Of a stretch of 64,000 nucleotides of DNA, positions 1-9,200 are shown piece by piece. The position numbers and the translations under genes are program-made. The first letter of the stretch is position 1, and each line of letters begins with the position of its first letter. Source of the stretch: Blautia faecis (GTDB lineage: Bacteria > Bacillota > Clostridia > Lachnospirales > Lachnospiraceae); contig NZ_JAJCIA010000018.1 in assembly GCF_020554845.1 (NCBI RefSeq), forward strand, positions 1 through 64,000. Reading direction: 5' to 3'. The notes beneath the pieces were generated by a model. That model ran no database searches, was not told the origin of the DNA, and worked only from the letters and a program-made list of their open reading frames with translations.

Positions 1-60
1 CTTCCGGAGTGACTTCTGGTGTCACTTCTGGAGTTACCTCTGGTGTCACTTCCGGGGTAG
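1..60 (-). repeat. 12-bp tandem repeat encoding TPEV units
   Basis: About five consecutive 12-bp units encode Thr-Pro-Glu-Val with third-position variation, and they continue beyond the left edge. This is an intragenic repeat likely to form an extended wall-spanning stalk. Confidence 0.8.
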
Positions 61-1243
61 TTTCCGGTGCAGCTGGTTTCTCTGCTGGCTGCTGATCTGT
101 ATTCGTATCATCCTGCTTCTGCTCAGCTACTGTAAGCTTTGCAATAAAGGAAACCTTTACACCTTCCTCTGTTTCATAAGTGATCGTATCACTGTATTCT
201 CCAACAGCTGTACCTTCTCTTGGCATAACCCATGCATCAACTGATTCTCCAGCCGCAAGAGAACCCAGATCCTTTACCATAAAATGTTCCGGACTGATTT
301 CTTTGAAATTAAGAGTGCTGTTGCCAGTATTCTTAACAGTTACATTCTTAGTCATGGAAGAGTTTGCATTTTCCTGTGTGAAGCCTGCATTTACGGTTCC
401 AAAATCAAGTACTGCAGTACCATCTTCTGCAGTATTTTCTGCAACAATTTCTGCTGTATACACAGGTTTCTGCTGGGCAGGGGATTCAGCTGAAGCTCCC
501 TGATTTGCATCCTCAGCCTGTCCATTCTCAGGAACTTCCAGATAGCCTTCTGTTCCAATGTTAATCACACTGTCATCTGTAGTGATCTCAGACTGGGAAT
601 TGTCAGCAGAATTCTCTGTGTCCTGTCCATCTGCCGGCTGCATAACATCAGCGGAAGAATCAGTTGGTTCATCAGCACCAATGTCAATTACTTCCTCGGT
701 TTGTGTATCTTCTGCTACATCCTGAGCCGGCTGTGTGTTCTCATCTGTCTGGGAACCTTCCGCAGGTGTATCCTCTGCTGCGATCTCCTGAACAGGGGTT
801 TCCTCTGTCGGTGCAGCCTCCTGCTCTCCCTCTGGAAGCTCTGTTGTCTCTTCCGGAGCTTCTTCCGGTGTAGCCACAATTTCAACTGTATTTACTTTCA
901 GTTCTCCGGTTATGCCCATTTCGGCCTTTCCGGTAATTTTCAGCTCGATCTTATTTCCAAGATCTTCATCAACAAGCTTATAGGTCTTCTCAGTGCCTAC
1001 TTCAGTAAGCTGATCTCCAACTTTTCTTGACCAGCTGAACGTTACATAATCGTCTGTAAGTCCTTCCGGTGTAACCTTTTCATAATCGGCGCTAAGCTCA
1101 GAGCCTACAGCTGCAGTTCCCTTAATCTTAAGCTGACCTCCAAGTTCTCCCTCTGGTGCTGCTGCCGCAAATACCAGAGACGGAAGCAATGAAAGCATCA
1201 TAAGAAAAGTCATGACCATTGCTATAATTTTCCTAGGTCTCAT
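1..1243 (-). CDS. Secreted Pro/Thr/Glu-rich surface protein, C-terminus cut by window edge
   Basis: The gene starts at the ATG at 1243, preceded by GGAGG with a 7-nt spacer, and runs off the left edge; 414 codons are visible. Residues 1 to about 26 form a signal peptide (MRPRK, a hydrophobic run, then VFA-AAA). Residues 30-105 look like a small beta-sandwich domain. About 110-240 is an acidic Glu/Pro/Thr-rich linker. About 250-345 resembles an Ig-like 'anchor' domain with the phrase NTGNSTLNF, and the visible end is a run of TPEV repeats. The overall design is that of a wall-exposed or secreted protein. No enzymatic motif is visible and I do not recognise a named family. The cell-wall anchor, if any, lies outside the window. 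Confidence 0.8.
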   Translation of the reverse strand, partial: MRPRKIIAMVMTFLMMLSLLPSLVFAAAAPEGELGGQLKIKGTAAVGSELSADYEKVTPEGLTDDYVTFSWSRKVGDQLTEVGTEKTYKLVDEDLGNKIELKITGKAEMGITGELKVNTVEIVATPEEAPEETTELPEGEQEAAPTEETPVQEIAAEDTPAEGSQTDENTQPAQDVAEDTQTEEVIDIGADEPTDSSADVMQPADGQDTENSADNSQSEITTDDSVINIGTEGYLEVPENGQAEDANQGASAESPAQQKPVYTAEIVAENTAEDGTAVLDFGTVNAGFTQENANSSMTKNVTVKNTGNSTLNFKEISPEHFMVKDLGSLAAGESVDAWVMPREGTAVGEYSDTITYETEEGVKVSFIAKLTVAEQKQDDTNTDQQPAEKPAAPETTPEVTPEVTPEVTPEVTPE

Positions 1244-1289
1244 ATGCCATCCTCCTTTACATTCCCCTTTTAGGCTGACCTGTAACATT

Positions 1290-1318
1290 ATTGTAACATA
1301 TTTTAAACATTTTCACAA
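1290..1318 (-). promoter_or_regulatory. SigA-type promoter of the surface protein gene
   Basis: On the minus strand TTGTGA (1313-1318) and TACAAT (1290-1295) are separated by exactly 17 bp, about 45 bp upstream of the start codon at 1243. Confidence 0.6.
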
Positions 1319-1361
1319 GCACTTTTATTTTATTGTAATTCTTACAGTACATGTGACAGTG

Positions 1362-1500
1362 CTACTGTTCGCTCCGCGCACCGCAACCACTTCGCGCTGC
1401 ACAGGAATCATGCATCCGCATGATTCCGCGCCCAGATTCTCGGGTTTTCTGTGAAATTTGTTTACAAAAAACACCTCGCGGAACATTGCCAGTGAACCAT
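1362..1500 (+). repeat. Family A interspersed structured repeat, diverged copy
   Basis: This intergenic stretch matches the copies at 42091-42230 and 61091-61236. It shares the GTTCRCTCCG end, the internal CATGCATCCGCATG palindrome, TCTCGGGTTTTCTGTGAA and the CCTCGCGGAACATTGCCAGTGAAC end. It is rich in short inverted repeats, so it would fold when transcribed. No convincing ORF is present. From 1501 to 1747 I see no further feature. Confidence 0.8.
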
Positions 1501-1747
1501 AACGCGATAGTTGCTGGTCACTTCTTTCTCCGGAAAACATCTTATGGGATGTATCTTCTCTTCTGAACAGTAACACATTATGTTCTCTTGTTTAGTGTCA
1601 TTATAGCAACCTGATTTTATACTTATGTAATATGAATTTATCCGATAACTGTTCGGAATTCCAACCGGACATACTGCCTTTTCGCCATTTTCATCACCTT
1701 ATGTGAAAGTCAGTTACTCTGCAGCTGCAAACCTCTGCTTCTAAAGA

Positions 1748-2005
1748 TCATCCCTCCACAATCAGATATTTTCCATCTGGAAGGGCAAATACTTCACTTG
1801 CTTCTTCTAATTCTTCTTTACTCATGCCATCCACATCTGCACCCATTCCAGACAGATATTTTCGCACTTCGTCAATAGAATCTGCAACTACAGCCATGCA
1901 ATCCTCCAGGAATTCCTCTGCTTCTTCGTAAGTTTCTGCAACCGGTTCATCAAAAAGCTGCTCCTGTTTTTCCAAAAATGTCTGAATACACTCCTCTGTA
2001 TACAT
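1748..2005 (-). CDS. Small acidic conserved hypothetical protein
   Basis: This 85-residue protein begins at an ATG preceded by AGGAGG with a good spacer. It is highly acidic (many Glu/Asp), has a single Cys in each of two N-terminal helices and has no signal peptide or membrane segment. The composition suggests a compact helical cytosolic protein. I do not recognise a characterised family and no function can be inferred. It is separated from the upstream HAD gene by about 70 bp and may have its own promoter. Confidence 0.75.
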   Translation of the reverse strand: MYTEECIQTFLEKQEQLFDEPVAETYEEAEEFLEDCMAVVADSIDEVRKYLSGMGADVDGMSKEELEEASEVFALPDGKYLIVEG

Positions 2006-2073
2006 TTTTCCGACCTCCTGTTTTATAATAAAAGTTATAACTGTTTAGAGTCTGCTAAATAGTTATCAAAATT

Positions 2074-2742
2074 TTACTCTTCGCATTTTTCCTCATATAA
2101 ATCAAGAATATCCTCTGGAGAATCCACAAGATAGTCCGCTCCATTTTTCAGCAGTTCTTCTTTTTCCCTGTATCCCCACAAAACACCTACCGTGTACATT
2201 CCGGCTGCTTTTCCAGTTTGCATGTCTGTTCCGGAGTCTCCCAGATACATACACTCTTCTGGCTTAATTCCAAACTGCTCCGCAATTTTAAGCGGACCAT
2301 CTGGTGCTGGTTTCTTTCTTACAGAATCACTTTGTCCCATAACTGCATCAAAAATCTGAGACCCAAACATTCTTTCCACCACTTTCACGGCTGCTTCATG
2401 TGGTTTATTTGAACACACCCCCAGCTTCACGCCTCTTTTTTTCAACTCTTTTAAGGTTTCCGGCATTCCCGGATAATGCTGTATTTTGTAAAATGGGTCT
2501 TTATCAAATTCTTTTCTATATAACGCTCTTGCTTCCTCATAGTGCAGCAATTCCGGATCTCCTGCATCGACCAGAAGTCTTTTTACCAGCATGTCAGCAC
2601 CGTTTCCGCAATAGTATCTGTAATTTTCTATAGGCATTGGTTTCAAACCGTATTTTTTTACAACTTCATTTCCTACAACAGCCATGGAATCCAACGTGTA
2701 GGCTAAAGTTCCGTCCAGATCAAAAATACATGCTTTTATCAT
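2074..2742 (-). CDS. HAD-superfamily hydrolase, phosphoglycolate phosphatase-like
   Basis: The 222-residue protein carries the HAD motif I (FDLDGTL, catalytic Asp8 and Asp10), a cap domain inserted after it, the VCSNKP motif II region near residue 110, a Lys of motif III, and the motif IV GDSGTDM near residue 170. These are the hallmarks of the Gph/PGPase-like subfamily, which dephosphorylates small phosphorylated metabolites. Its ATG overlaps the stop of maf by 4 nt (ATGA), so the two are translated together. Maf and a small-molecule phosphatase would suit a house-cleaning operon, but the substrate cannot be told from sequence. Confidence 0.85.
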   Translation of the reverse strand: MIKACIFDLDGTLAYTLDSMAVVGNEVVKKYGLKPMPIENYRYYCGNGADMLVKRLLVDAGDPELLHYEEARALYRKEFDKDPFYKIQHYPGMPETLKELKKRGVKLGVCSNKPHEAAVKVVERMFGSQIFDAVMGQSDSVRKKPAPDGPLKIAEQFGIKPEECMYLGDSGTDMQTGKAAGMYTVGVLWGYREKEELLKNGADYLVDSPEDILDLYEEKCEE

Positions 2743-3341
2743 TTTCTCATTCCCCTTATATTGATTTTCATTTTCTTAAGTTCATAAACCAGTCTTCCTA
2801 CAGGAAGCCCAACCACATTATTGTAGTCTCCGTGGATTCCTTTTACGTAAATTCCAAATTTCCCCTGGATTCCATAGCTTCCTGCTTTATCCATAGGCTC
2901 CCCTGTTTTTATATATTCCAGAAGCTCTTTCCTGGAAACAGGATAAAATTCAACATCGGTCCTTTCACTGAAAGTATAAGGCTTCCAGATACCCTGTTCT
3001 TTTACAAGAAGGGTTACACCGGTATAGACCTGATGGGATTTCCCCTGAAGTTTTAACAATGTATCTAATGCATCTTCTTCATCTGACGGCTTTCCAAGAA
3101 TCTTTCCTTCAAATGCAACTACGGTATCCGCACCAATGATCAGACAAGGTTCACTTTCATTTTCAAGTCTGTCTGCAACCGATATTGCTTTATCCTGCGA
3201 AAGCTTTTCCACCGTTTCCGCTGGATCTGTCAGGTTGGTTTTCTCTTCCCCATTGCTTACAACCACAGAAAAAACCACACCGGTTCTTGCAAGCAGTTCC
3301 TTTCTTCGTGGGGACCCCGAAGCCAAAACAATTTTCTCCAT
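2739..3341 (-). CDS. maf: Maf family nucleoside triphosphate pyrophosphatase
   Basis: The 200-residue protein has the signature of Maf/HAM1-like pyrophosphatases: LASGSPRRKELL at the N-terminus, IIGADTVV near residue 70 with the catalytic Asp, GKPSDEEDA, and GDYNNVVGLP near the C-terminus. Maf enzymes hydrolyse non-canonical or selected NTPs (dTTP, UTP, m5-pyrimidine NTPs) to NMP and are tied to septation control. It is the first gene of a two-gene operon with the HAD phosphatase, driven by the promoter at 3365-3393. Confidence 0.92.
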   Translation of the reverse strand: MEKIVLASGSPRRKELLARTGVVFSVVVSNGEEKTNLTDPAETVEKLSQDKAISVADRLENESEPCLIIGADTVVAFEGKILGKPSDEEDALDTLLKLQGKSHQVYTGVTLLVKEQGIWKPYTFSERTDVEFYPVSRKELLEYIKTGEPMDKAGSYGIQGKFGIYVKGIHGDYNNVVGLPVGRLVYELKKMKINIRGMRK

Positions 3342-3364
3342 AATCTCTCCTTTTCTGTCTTAAC

Positions 3365-3393
3365 AGTATAACCCTCCATTTATATGGGTGCAA
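3365..3393 (-). promoter_or_regulatory. SigA-type promoter of maf-HAD operon
   Basis: TTGCAC (3388-3393) and TATACT (3365-3370) on the minus strand are 17 bp apart, just upstream of the AAAGGAG ribosome binding site of maf. Confidence 0.65.
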
Positions 3394-3493
3394 CGATTTT
3401 TTTCTTTTCTTTTTGCGTAAAAAGTATTACAATATAGACAACTCCATTAAGCTTTGTTTAGACAGATGGAAAATACCGAAAGGAGCAGACAAT

Positions 3494-3925
3494 ATGGCTA
3501 AGATTAACAAATATTGGGGAATGGTTGCACTCGGAGCAGCAACAGCAGCAGTAGCCGGTGCCGTAGCAGCAGCTTTTGCCAAAAGACATGCTTTGGAAGA
3601 GGCAGCTGACCTTGAAGATGATTTTGAAGATGAGCAGGAAGATGACGAGCAGCCTGAAGCAAAGGATGTCCACGAAGATTTCGTAACCTGGGAAGCTACT
3701 TCCGAAGATGAAAAAGATGATGAAACCGAAGGCTCTGAGGAGCCTGATTCACAAGAAAGTTCAGAGGATACAGAAGAGGATTCTGCTGAAAATGCAGAAG
3801 AGCAGGATAATGCTATAGCCGATGCTCTTGAAAAAGCAGCGAAAGATGAAGATAAATTCGAGGAAGAACTTGCTGAAGCTGAGAAAGAGCAGGACGAAGA
3901 AGAAGCTTCTATCCACATTGATTAA
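3494..3925 (+). CDS. Membrane-anchored, very acidic hypothetical protein
   Basis: One of two plus-strand protein genes. I place the start at the ATG at 3494, which has AAAGGAG 8 nt upstream, rather than at the in-frame ATG at 3413, which lacks a site. The 143-residue product has an Ala-rich hydrophobic N-terminal segment (residues about 9-28, with GAATAAVAGAVAAAFA) followed by a roughly 110-residue tail made mostly of Glu, Asp, Ser and Gln. The segment fits a single membrane anchor with a disordered acidic cytosolic tail. No known domain is seen and the function is unknown. Confidence 0.75.
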   Translation: MAKINKYWGMVALGAATAAVAGAVAAAFAKRHALEEAADLEDDFEDEQEDDEQPEAKDVHEDFVTWEATSEDEKDDETEGSEEPDSQESSEDTEEDSAENAEEQDNAIADALEKAAKDEDKFEEELAEAEKEQDEEEASIHID

Positions 3926-4046
3926 TTGCAGGTAAATTCATAATTATTCCACATTTTACAAATAGTGACAATCAGGCTTGCCACTTTCGTTGACAGTATT
4001 TAGATTTCACTTTGCAAGAAGAAGTTCCAACAGAATTTTCTATTGC

Positions 4047-4090
4047 AAAAACCCCCACGGCAATTTGAATATAATTTTCCGTGGGGGTTT
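4047..4090 (-). terminator. Rho-independent terminator of glnS
   Basis: AAACCCCCACGG pairs with CCGTGGGGGTTT and a T-run follows on the minus strand, just past the glnS stop codon. The stem also has A/T flanks on the other side and could serve the convergent acidic-protein gene. Confidence 0.85.
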
Positions 4091-4093
4091 CTT

Positions 4094-5761
4094 TTACGCT
4101 TTTGGAAGTTTAAATGAACTCTTAAGAGAAACAATACGGTTAAATACCGGTGCCCCTTCTTTGGAATCATGAATGTCTGCACAATAAAAGCCATTTCTTA
4201 CAAACTGGTAACTATCCAGTCCTTTGGCTTTCAGAAGCTCTGGTTCAACATAAGCAGACATCTCTATAAGAGAATTCGGGTTCAGATTCAGTTCTCCTGT
4301 CTCTTTATCATAAACACCCTTTTCCTCATCTACGATATTCTCATAAAGACGTACCGGAACCTTACCTGCATTTGACGCTTCAACCCAGTGAATGGTTCCT
4401 TTTACTTTACGTCCGTCAGGTGCATTTCCGCCCTTTGTTTCCGGATCATAAGTACAATGTACAGCAGTAACTGTTCCATCATCCAATGCCTCGAAACCTG
4501 TGCATGTAACAAAATATGCATTCATAAGACGAACTTCCGTACCAAGGAAAAGTCGTTTGTATTTCTTTGGAGGATCGATCATAAAGTCTTCTCTTTCAAT
4601 ATAAAGTTCCTTTCCAAATGGAACCTTTCTGCTACCAAGGGCTTCATTTTCCATATTGTTCGGAGCATCCAGATATTCCACCTGTCCTTCCGGATAATTG
4701 TCAATGATCAGTTTGATCGGATCAAGGACTGCCATATAGCGAGGAGCCTTTAATTTCAGATCCTCACGGATACAGTACTCGAGCATTGCATAGTCTACTG
4801 AACTGTCAGCTTTGGATACACCACAAAGTTCCACAAACTTCTGAATAGATTCAGGTGTGTAACCACGGCGACGTAAACCGGAAATAGATACCAGTCTTGG
4901 ATCATCCCATCCGTCAACAATTCCATTCTCTACCAGCTTCTTAATATAACGCTTACCTGTTACTACATTCGTCAGATACAGCTTTGCAAACTCAATCTGC
5001 TTCGGAGGATGTGGATATTCCAGTTCTCTTACAACCCAGTCATATAATGGTCTGTGATCTTCAAATTCCAGAGTACAAATGGAATGTGTAATTCCCTCAA
5101 TTGCATCCTCAATAGGATGAGCAAAATCATACATCGGGTAAATACACCAGGTATCTCCTGTTCTGTGATGGCTTACATGAGCTACACGATAGATAACCGG
5201 ATCTCGCATGTTCATGTTTGGAGAAGCCATGTCAATCTTTGCTCTCAGAACTTTCTCACCATCAGCATATTTGCCTTCTTTCATCTCTTCAAAAAGCTGA
5301 AGATTCTCTTCTACAGTTCTGTTGCGATACGGACTCTCTTTGCCAGGCTCCTTTAAAGTTCCACGATATTCTCTGATCTGGTCCGCAGTTAAATCGCAGA
5401 CATATGCCTTACCCTTTTTAATCAGTTTTACTGCGGCTTCATACATCTGTCCGAAATAATCGGAAGCAAAGAACAGTCTGTCCTCCCAGTCAGCTCCCAG
5501 CCATTTTATATCGGCTTTAATGGACTCAACAAACTCAGATTTCTCCTTAGTCGGATTGGTATCATCAAAACGCATGTTGAATTTACCATTGTACTCTTTC
5601 GCCAGTCCGGCATTTAAAAGAATGGATTTGGCATGTCCTATATGAAGATAACCGTTTGGCTCTGGCGGAAAACGTGTATGAACGGTGTCATAAACTCCTT
5701 CTGCCAGGTCTTTATCAATGATATTCTCAATAAAATTTTTGGAAACCTTTTCGTTCTCCAT
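4094..5761 (-). CDS. glnS: Glutaminyl-tRNA synthetase
   Basis: The start is taken as the ATG at 5761, preceded by AGGAGG; an in-frame ATG at 5782 would place the binding site inside the gene. The product of about 555 residues charges tRNA-Gln with glutamine in the cytosol. It has the class I HIGH motif ([15 protein letters not shown], residues about 33-47), DDTNPTKE, the [17 protein letters not shown] block and a C-terminal anticodon-binding beta-barrel pair. The loop corresponding to KMSKS reads VVTGKRY where the E. coli enzyme, from memory, has VMSKRKL; the second lysine is kept. Many Firmicutes instead rely on GatCAB. Confidence 0.93.
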   Translation of the reverse strand: MENEKVSKNFIENIIDKDLAEGVYDTVHTRFPPEPNGYLHIGHAKSILLNAGLAKEYNGKFNMRFDDTNPTKEKSEFVESIKADIKWLGADWEDRLFFASDYFGQMYEAAVKLIKKGKAYVCDLTADQIREYRGTLKEPGKESPYRNRTVEENLQLFEEMKEGKYADGEKVLRAKIDMASPNMNMRDPVIYRVAHVSHHRTGDTWCIYPMYDFAHPIEDAIEGITHSICTLEFEDHRPLYDWVVRELEYPHPPKQIEFAKLYLTNVVTGKRYIKKLVENGIVDGWDDPRLVSISGLRRRGYTPESIQKFVELCGVSKADSSVDYAMLEYCIREDLKLKAPRYMAVLDPIKLIIDNYPEGQVEYLDAPNNMENEALGSRKVPFGKELYIEREDFMIDPPKKYKRLFLGTEVRLMNAYFVTCTGFEALDDGTVTAVHCTYDPETKGGNAPDGRKVKGTIHWVEASNAGKVPVRLYENIVDEEKGVYDKETGELNLNPNSLIEMSAYVEPELLKAKGLDSYQFVRNGFYCADIHDSKEGAPVFNRIVSLKSSFKLPKA

Positions 5762-5787
5762 GGTTCTTCCTCCTGATATCAACTCTT

Positions 5788-5815
5788 TTATAGCATAAAT
5801 TCCAATATCTGTCAG
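5788..5815 (-). promoter_or_regulatory. SigA-type promoter of glnS
   Basis: CTGACA (5810-5815) and TATAAA (5787-5792) are separated by 17 bp on the minus strand, about 26 bp upstream of the glnS start. The -35 hexamer coincides with the end of a family B repeat. Confidence 0.55.
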
Positions 5816-5875
5816 AGCATGTTAAAAAATTTTCTTCAATATGTGTATCGGGAATAATTTCTCAAACATGTTCTG
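5814..5875 (+). repeat. Family B small repeat upstream of glnS
   Basis: A diverged member of the family B repeats. AGAGCATGTT at one end and AAACATGTTCTG at the other form inverted termini, as in the copies at 44624-44696 and 45559-45643. The outer CATGCTCTGAC end is identical to that of the copy in the codY leader. Confidence 0.5.
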
Positions 5876-5980
5876 TTCTTTGATGATTTATCTTATCATA
5901 AATAGGTGCATTTTAAAAGTTTTTCTTAAAAAATTGTTGATTTTTATCCCTATCTATGAGAGTATATTAATTTATGCTAC

Positions 5981-6010
5981 AAAAAAATCCCTGATATATA
6001 ATCAGGGATT
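5981..6010 (-). terminator. Terminator of tRNA-Thr
   Basis: AATCCCTGAT and ATCAGGGATT form a perfect 10-bp stem around a 5-nt loop, followed by a run of seven T on the minus strand. Confidence 0.85.
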
Positions 6011-6017
6011 AAAAAGA

Positions 6018-6089
6018 GCTGATGACGGGAATCGAACCCGTGACCTCCGCCTTACCAAGGCGACGCTCTACCGACTGAGCCACATCAGC
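6018..6089 (-). tRNA. tRNA-Thr (anticodon GGT)
   Basis: The 72-nt minus-strand sequence folds as a full cloverleaf. The acceptor stem GCTGATG pairs with CATCAGC, the D-stem GCTC with GAGC, and the anticodon stem TCGCC with GGCGG around the loop TTGGTAA. The T-arm is ACGGG-TTCGATT-CCCGT. The anticodon GGT reads ACC/ACU threonine codons. CCA does not directly follow, so it would be added post-transcriptionally. Confidence 0.95.
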
Positions 6090-6127
6090 ACTCTCATGTC
6101 CGGCATTTCTGCCGCTCACAGTTGATT

Positions 6128-6156
6128 ATATTACCAGAAGGTTATCTTATTGTCAA
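6128..6156 (-). promoter_or_regulatory. Consensus promoter of tRNA-Thr
   Basis: TTGACA (6151-6156) and TAATAT (6128-6133) with a 17-bp spacer on the minus strand, about 40 bp before the tRNA. Confidence 0.75.
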
Positions 6157-6200
6157 CACCTATTTTCAAATTTTTTCAAAAAATATAAAATAATTAAAAT

Positions 6201-6242
6201 TTTTTGCTGCAGCACCTGCCGCTGCAACCTGGCAGGTACTGC
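6201..6242 (-). terminator. Terminator of the SipW/TasA-like surface operon
   Basis: Just after the stop of the giant surface protein, GCAGTACCTGCC pairs with GGCAGGTGCTGC across a 10-nt loop, followed by an A/T-rich tract ending in AAAAAATTTT. Confidence 0.7.
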
Positions 6243-6255
6243 TATACTGCATTTT

Positions 6256-9200
6256 TCATTTTTCAGGAATAACAATATTCCGCACATAATCTGTATCTGT
6301 CAGTAAACCATCTCCGCTTTTCTTGTTTGTAAAGGAAGCGGTCCCATTCTGATTTCCAGACAGATCAAACTGAACAGTATTTCCCTGTACAGTTCCATTT
6401 ACTACCTGGTCAATTTTCTCCAGTTTATACCGCATAACTTTACTCTCCTGAACCTGGTATTTCCCTGCCGGAAGTGCGAATACAGCCCTTTTGCTTACAT
6501 CTGCCCGGGTGTCTGTGTTTTCTTTTGTAAATTCCACAGTTTTAGAGTAAATACGTTCTTCTCCATCCAGATCTGTTCCTTTCACCGTGAATGTAAAGGC
6601 CGGATTTCCCTGTCCCCAGACAATTTCATCTCCATGAAGAATTTTGTTTATTGTAAGAGTCACCATCTTCACATCTGTCATCTGGAACTTCTGAACTCCA
6701 GATGTACTTTTTACCGTACAAATCACCGTTTTTCCTTTTTTGTAACCGGAAGGAGCTGTTATTTCTGTAAGTACATATTCTCCGGCTGGCAGTTTATTAA
6801 TCCTATGAGCAGTTTTCCCGGACGTCCAGGTGTCGATCACTTTTCCGCTTTTATCCGTCAACTGCATAACAGCTCCTGCAACAGCTTCACCTGTCACCTT
6901 ATCCGTCTTTAAAAATTCCGCTTTTATATAACGGTTTTCAATTACCATTGTATAACCTTGCTCATTCTTTACCAATCCATTTGCATCCACAGTAAATTTA
7001 TAAACTGTGTTATCTAAAACATATCCGGCAGGTACTGCTGTCTCCTGTATACAATATGTTGCAGGTGACAGCCCTTCCAATTTTATTAATCCGTTTTTGT
7101 TTGTTGTGTATGTTGTTCCCGCCGAATCTGCATTTGCACTGCTTTCCCATAAACGGAATTTTACGCCTTCAATAGGAGGACGATTTCCTCCTGCTTCTTC
7201 CGTTTCTGTTACTTTTTTGATGTACAGATGCATTTTCTGATTTCTGACAAGGATCGCTTTTTCAGGCTCTGTTTTGCTTAAATTCGCCTCAAATACCTGC
7301 CGGCTGATTGCATATCCCTCCGGTGGTCTTACCTCACTTACCTTATATTTTCCAAGATAAATATCTTTTGAAATGGCTGTTCCATTTCTATCCGTTACTA
7401 TAGTATCTGCTACAGTCCCAGCTCTCAGCAAAATATTTCCAGAAGCAGAACGGATGTCCTCCAAAGCTGTGATCTGAAATTTTCCATTCTGCAGTGCCTT
7501 TCCTGTCTCATCCACTTTTCTTATAGTAATATGACCTTTTGGAACTTTTTCCTTTACAATCACCCTGGTCTTTTCTGTATTTTTTGATGTGGAAGAAGGT
7601 TCTCCTCCGATCCAGTTAAAAGTACTTGTAGCAATATTGTATATATGGGCTTCCAGTACATCCGGATTTTGATTTGCTACATAGTACTGCTGTAAGTTAC
7701 TGTTACTCTTCAATCCAACAGTAAGTAAAAGACGCACGGATTTTCCATAACAGCGCTCTGGCAATTCTGCCACAGAAGACAAGGTAATCGAATTTCCAGC
7801 AACATTCAGACTCCAATCTCCGCGTACACTGTCAGAAGCGCCAAATGAAGCTTCTACTGTCTGATCAAGATATATCTGAACCCCTTTCAGTTCAAAACAG
7901 TCTGCCAAAGTATCCTGGATTTTAAATTTGGAAATTTTCCATTCTCTTTTATTGGAAGGAATTTCCTGAACAATTTCAAACACACTTTCAAAATCTCTGC
8001 CATTATACTCTGCAGTAACTATTCTCTGATTTTCCCTTAGAATCCATTTTTGAGGATTCTTTGGTTCGGTTCTGTTTACGCTTGCCCTATCTGCAACATT
8101 GTTCGAGGTAATTGTTACAGCCTGCGAGTCTCCTTTATGCTGTGTCGTAACAGTAAAATGATTGCTGGTCACATAAGAAGCTACAGTTCCGTTATAAGTA
8201 CAGGAAATCTCTCCTGGTACCATTCTGGCGTTAAAAATCACATCATAGGATTTCCCATAAAATCCTCTGTCACCAAGAGCAGCTTCTGTTGCCTTTAAGG
8301 TAATGTTCTTTCCATTTACAGATATCTGGAACCGTCCATCCACTCTGTTCTGCCCGTTTTCATAAACCTCCGCTGTTGCAGCTGTCAATTCTGCTCCCGC
8401 AGGCAATGTATCTGCAATTTCCATTCTGGTCATATACCCGCCAAATTCATTATCCGGCACATTTATATTCAGTTTATATTTATACTCACTGTCCGGACCT
8501 GGAAGAAGAAGGTCTTCTCTCCATACCCCATCCTGCAAATTGGCAGTATACTTCTTTACAGAGGCATTCACTACTTTGTTTTTATATCTTGTACAATCTG
8601 TAGTCACTTCATCTGACCAGGAAGTTCCTGCGAGCCCATTTATATGCTGACAGGTAATCGAAGCCTTATTTTTTACCTCATAACGGTAACTGTCACCACT
8701 GTAAACCGGTGTTATTTCAGTAGGATCCATTCTCACTTTTATCTGAAACTCATATGTTTTTCCATAAAAGTCCGCCTGTGACAATGCTGCCTGTGTAGCC
8801 TGAAAATTTATCACATCCCCATCTGTAGAAATACTAAACCATGAGGTTACATCATTCTCTGAAGGCAGCATCTTTACAGCTGCGTAACCAGCGAAATCGA
8901 CTCCTGCCGGCAGGGTATCACTGACTTCGCAAGAGCTGTAATAATACGCTGAATGCTCTTCCGGGATATCTGTCTGCAAGGTATAATAAAATTCCGAGGT
9001 ACTGTCAGACAAGGTGTTTGACGTTCCCTGGGAAGCCAGTGTATTTCCAGTCTTTTTTACAAGGCCAGGATACTCTACCGGACCATAGCCTTTCGCATCC
9101 CAGTTAAGTCCGGCAGACGTTTTACAGGTTCCAGTCTGTACATCAGCAAATACACTTTTGATCCTGCTTGCTGTTTCAATAGAATAAGCTCCGCAACCAG

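Noticed and set aside
1325..1576. 83-residue minus-strand ORF
   Set aside because: It runs through the family A repeat and has no start signal; the other repeat copies do not keep this frame.
3427..3918. 163-residue minus-strand Ser-rich ORF
   Set aside because: It is the exact antisense of the acidic protein gene; poly-Ser arises from the reverse of Glu/Asp codons.
5841..6125. 94-residue plus-strand ORF containing GNRTRDLRLTKATLYRLSH
   Set aside because: This is the well-known spurious peptide from the antisense of a tRNA gene; it covers tRNA-Thr and has no ribosome binding site.
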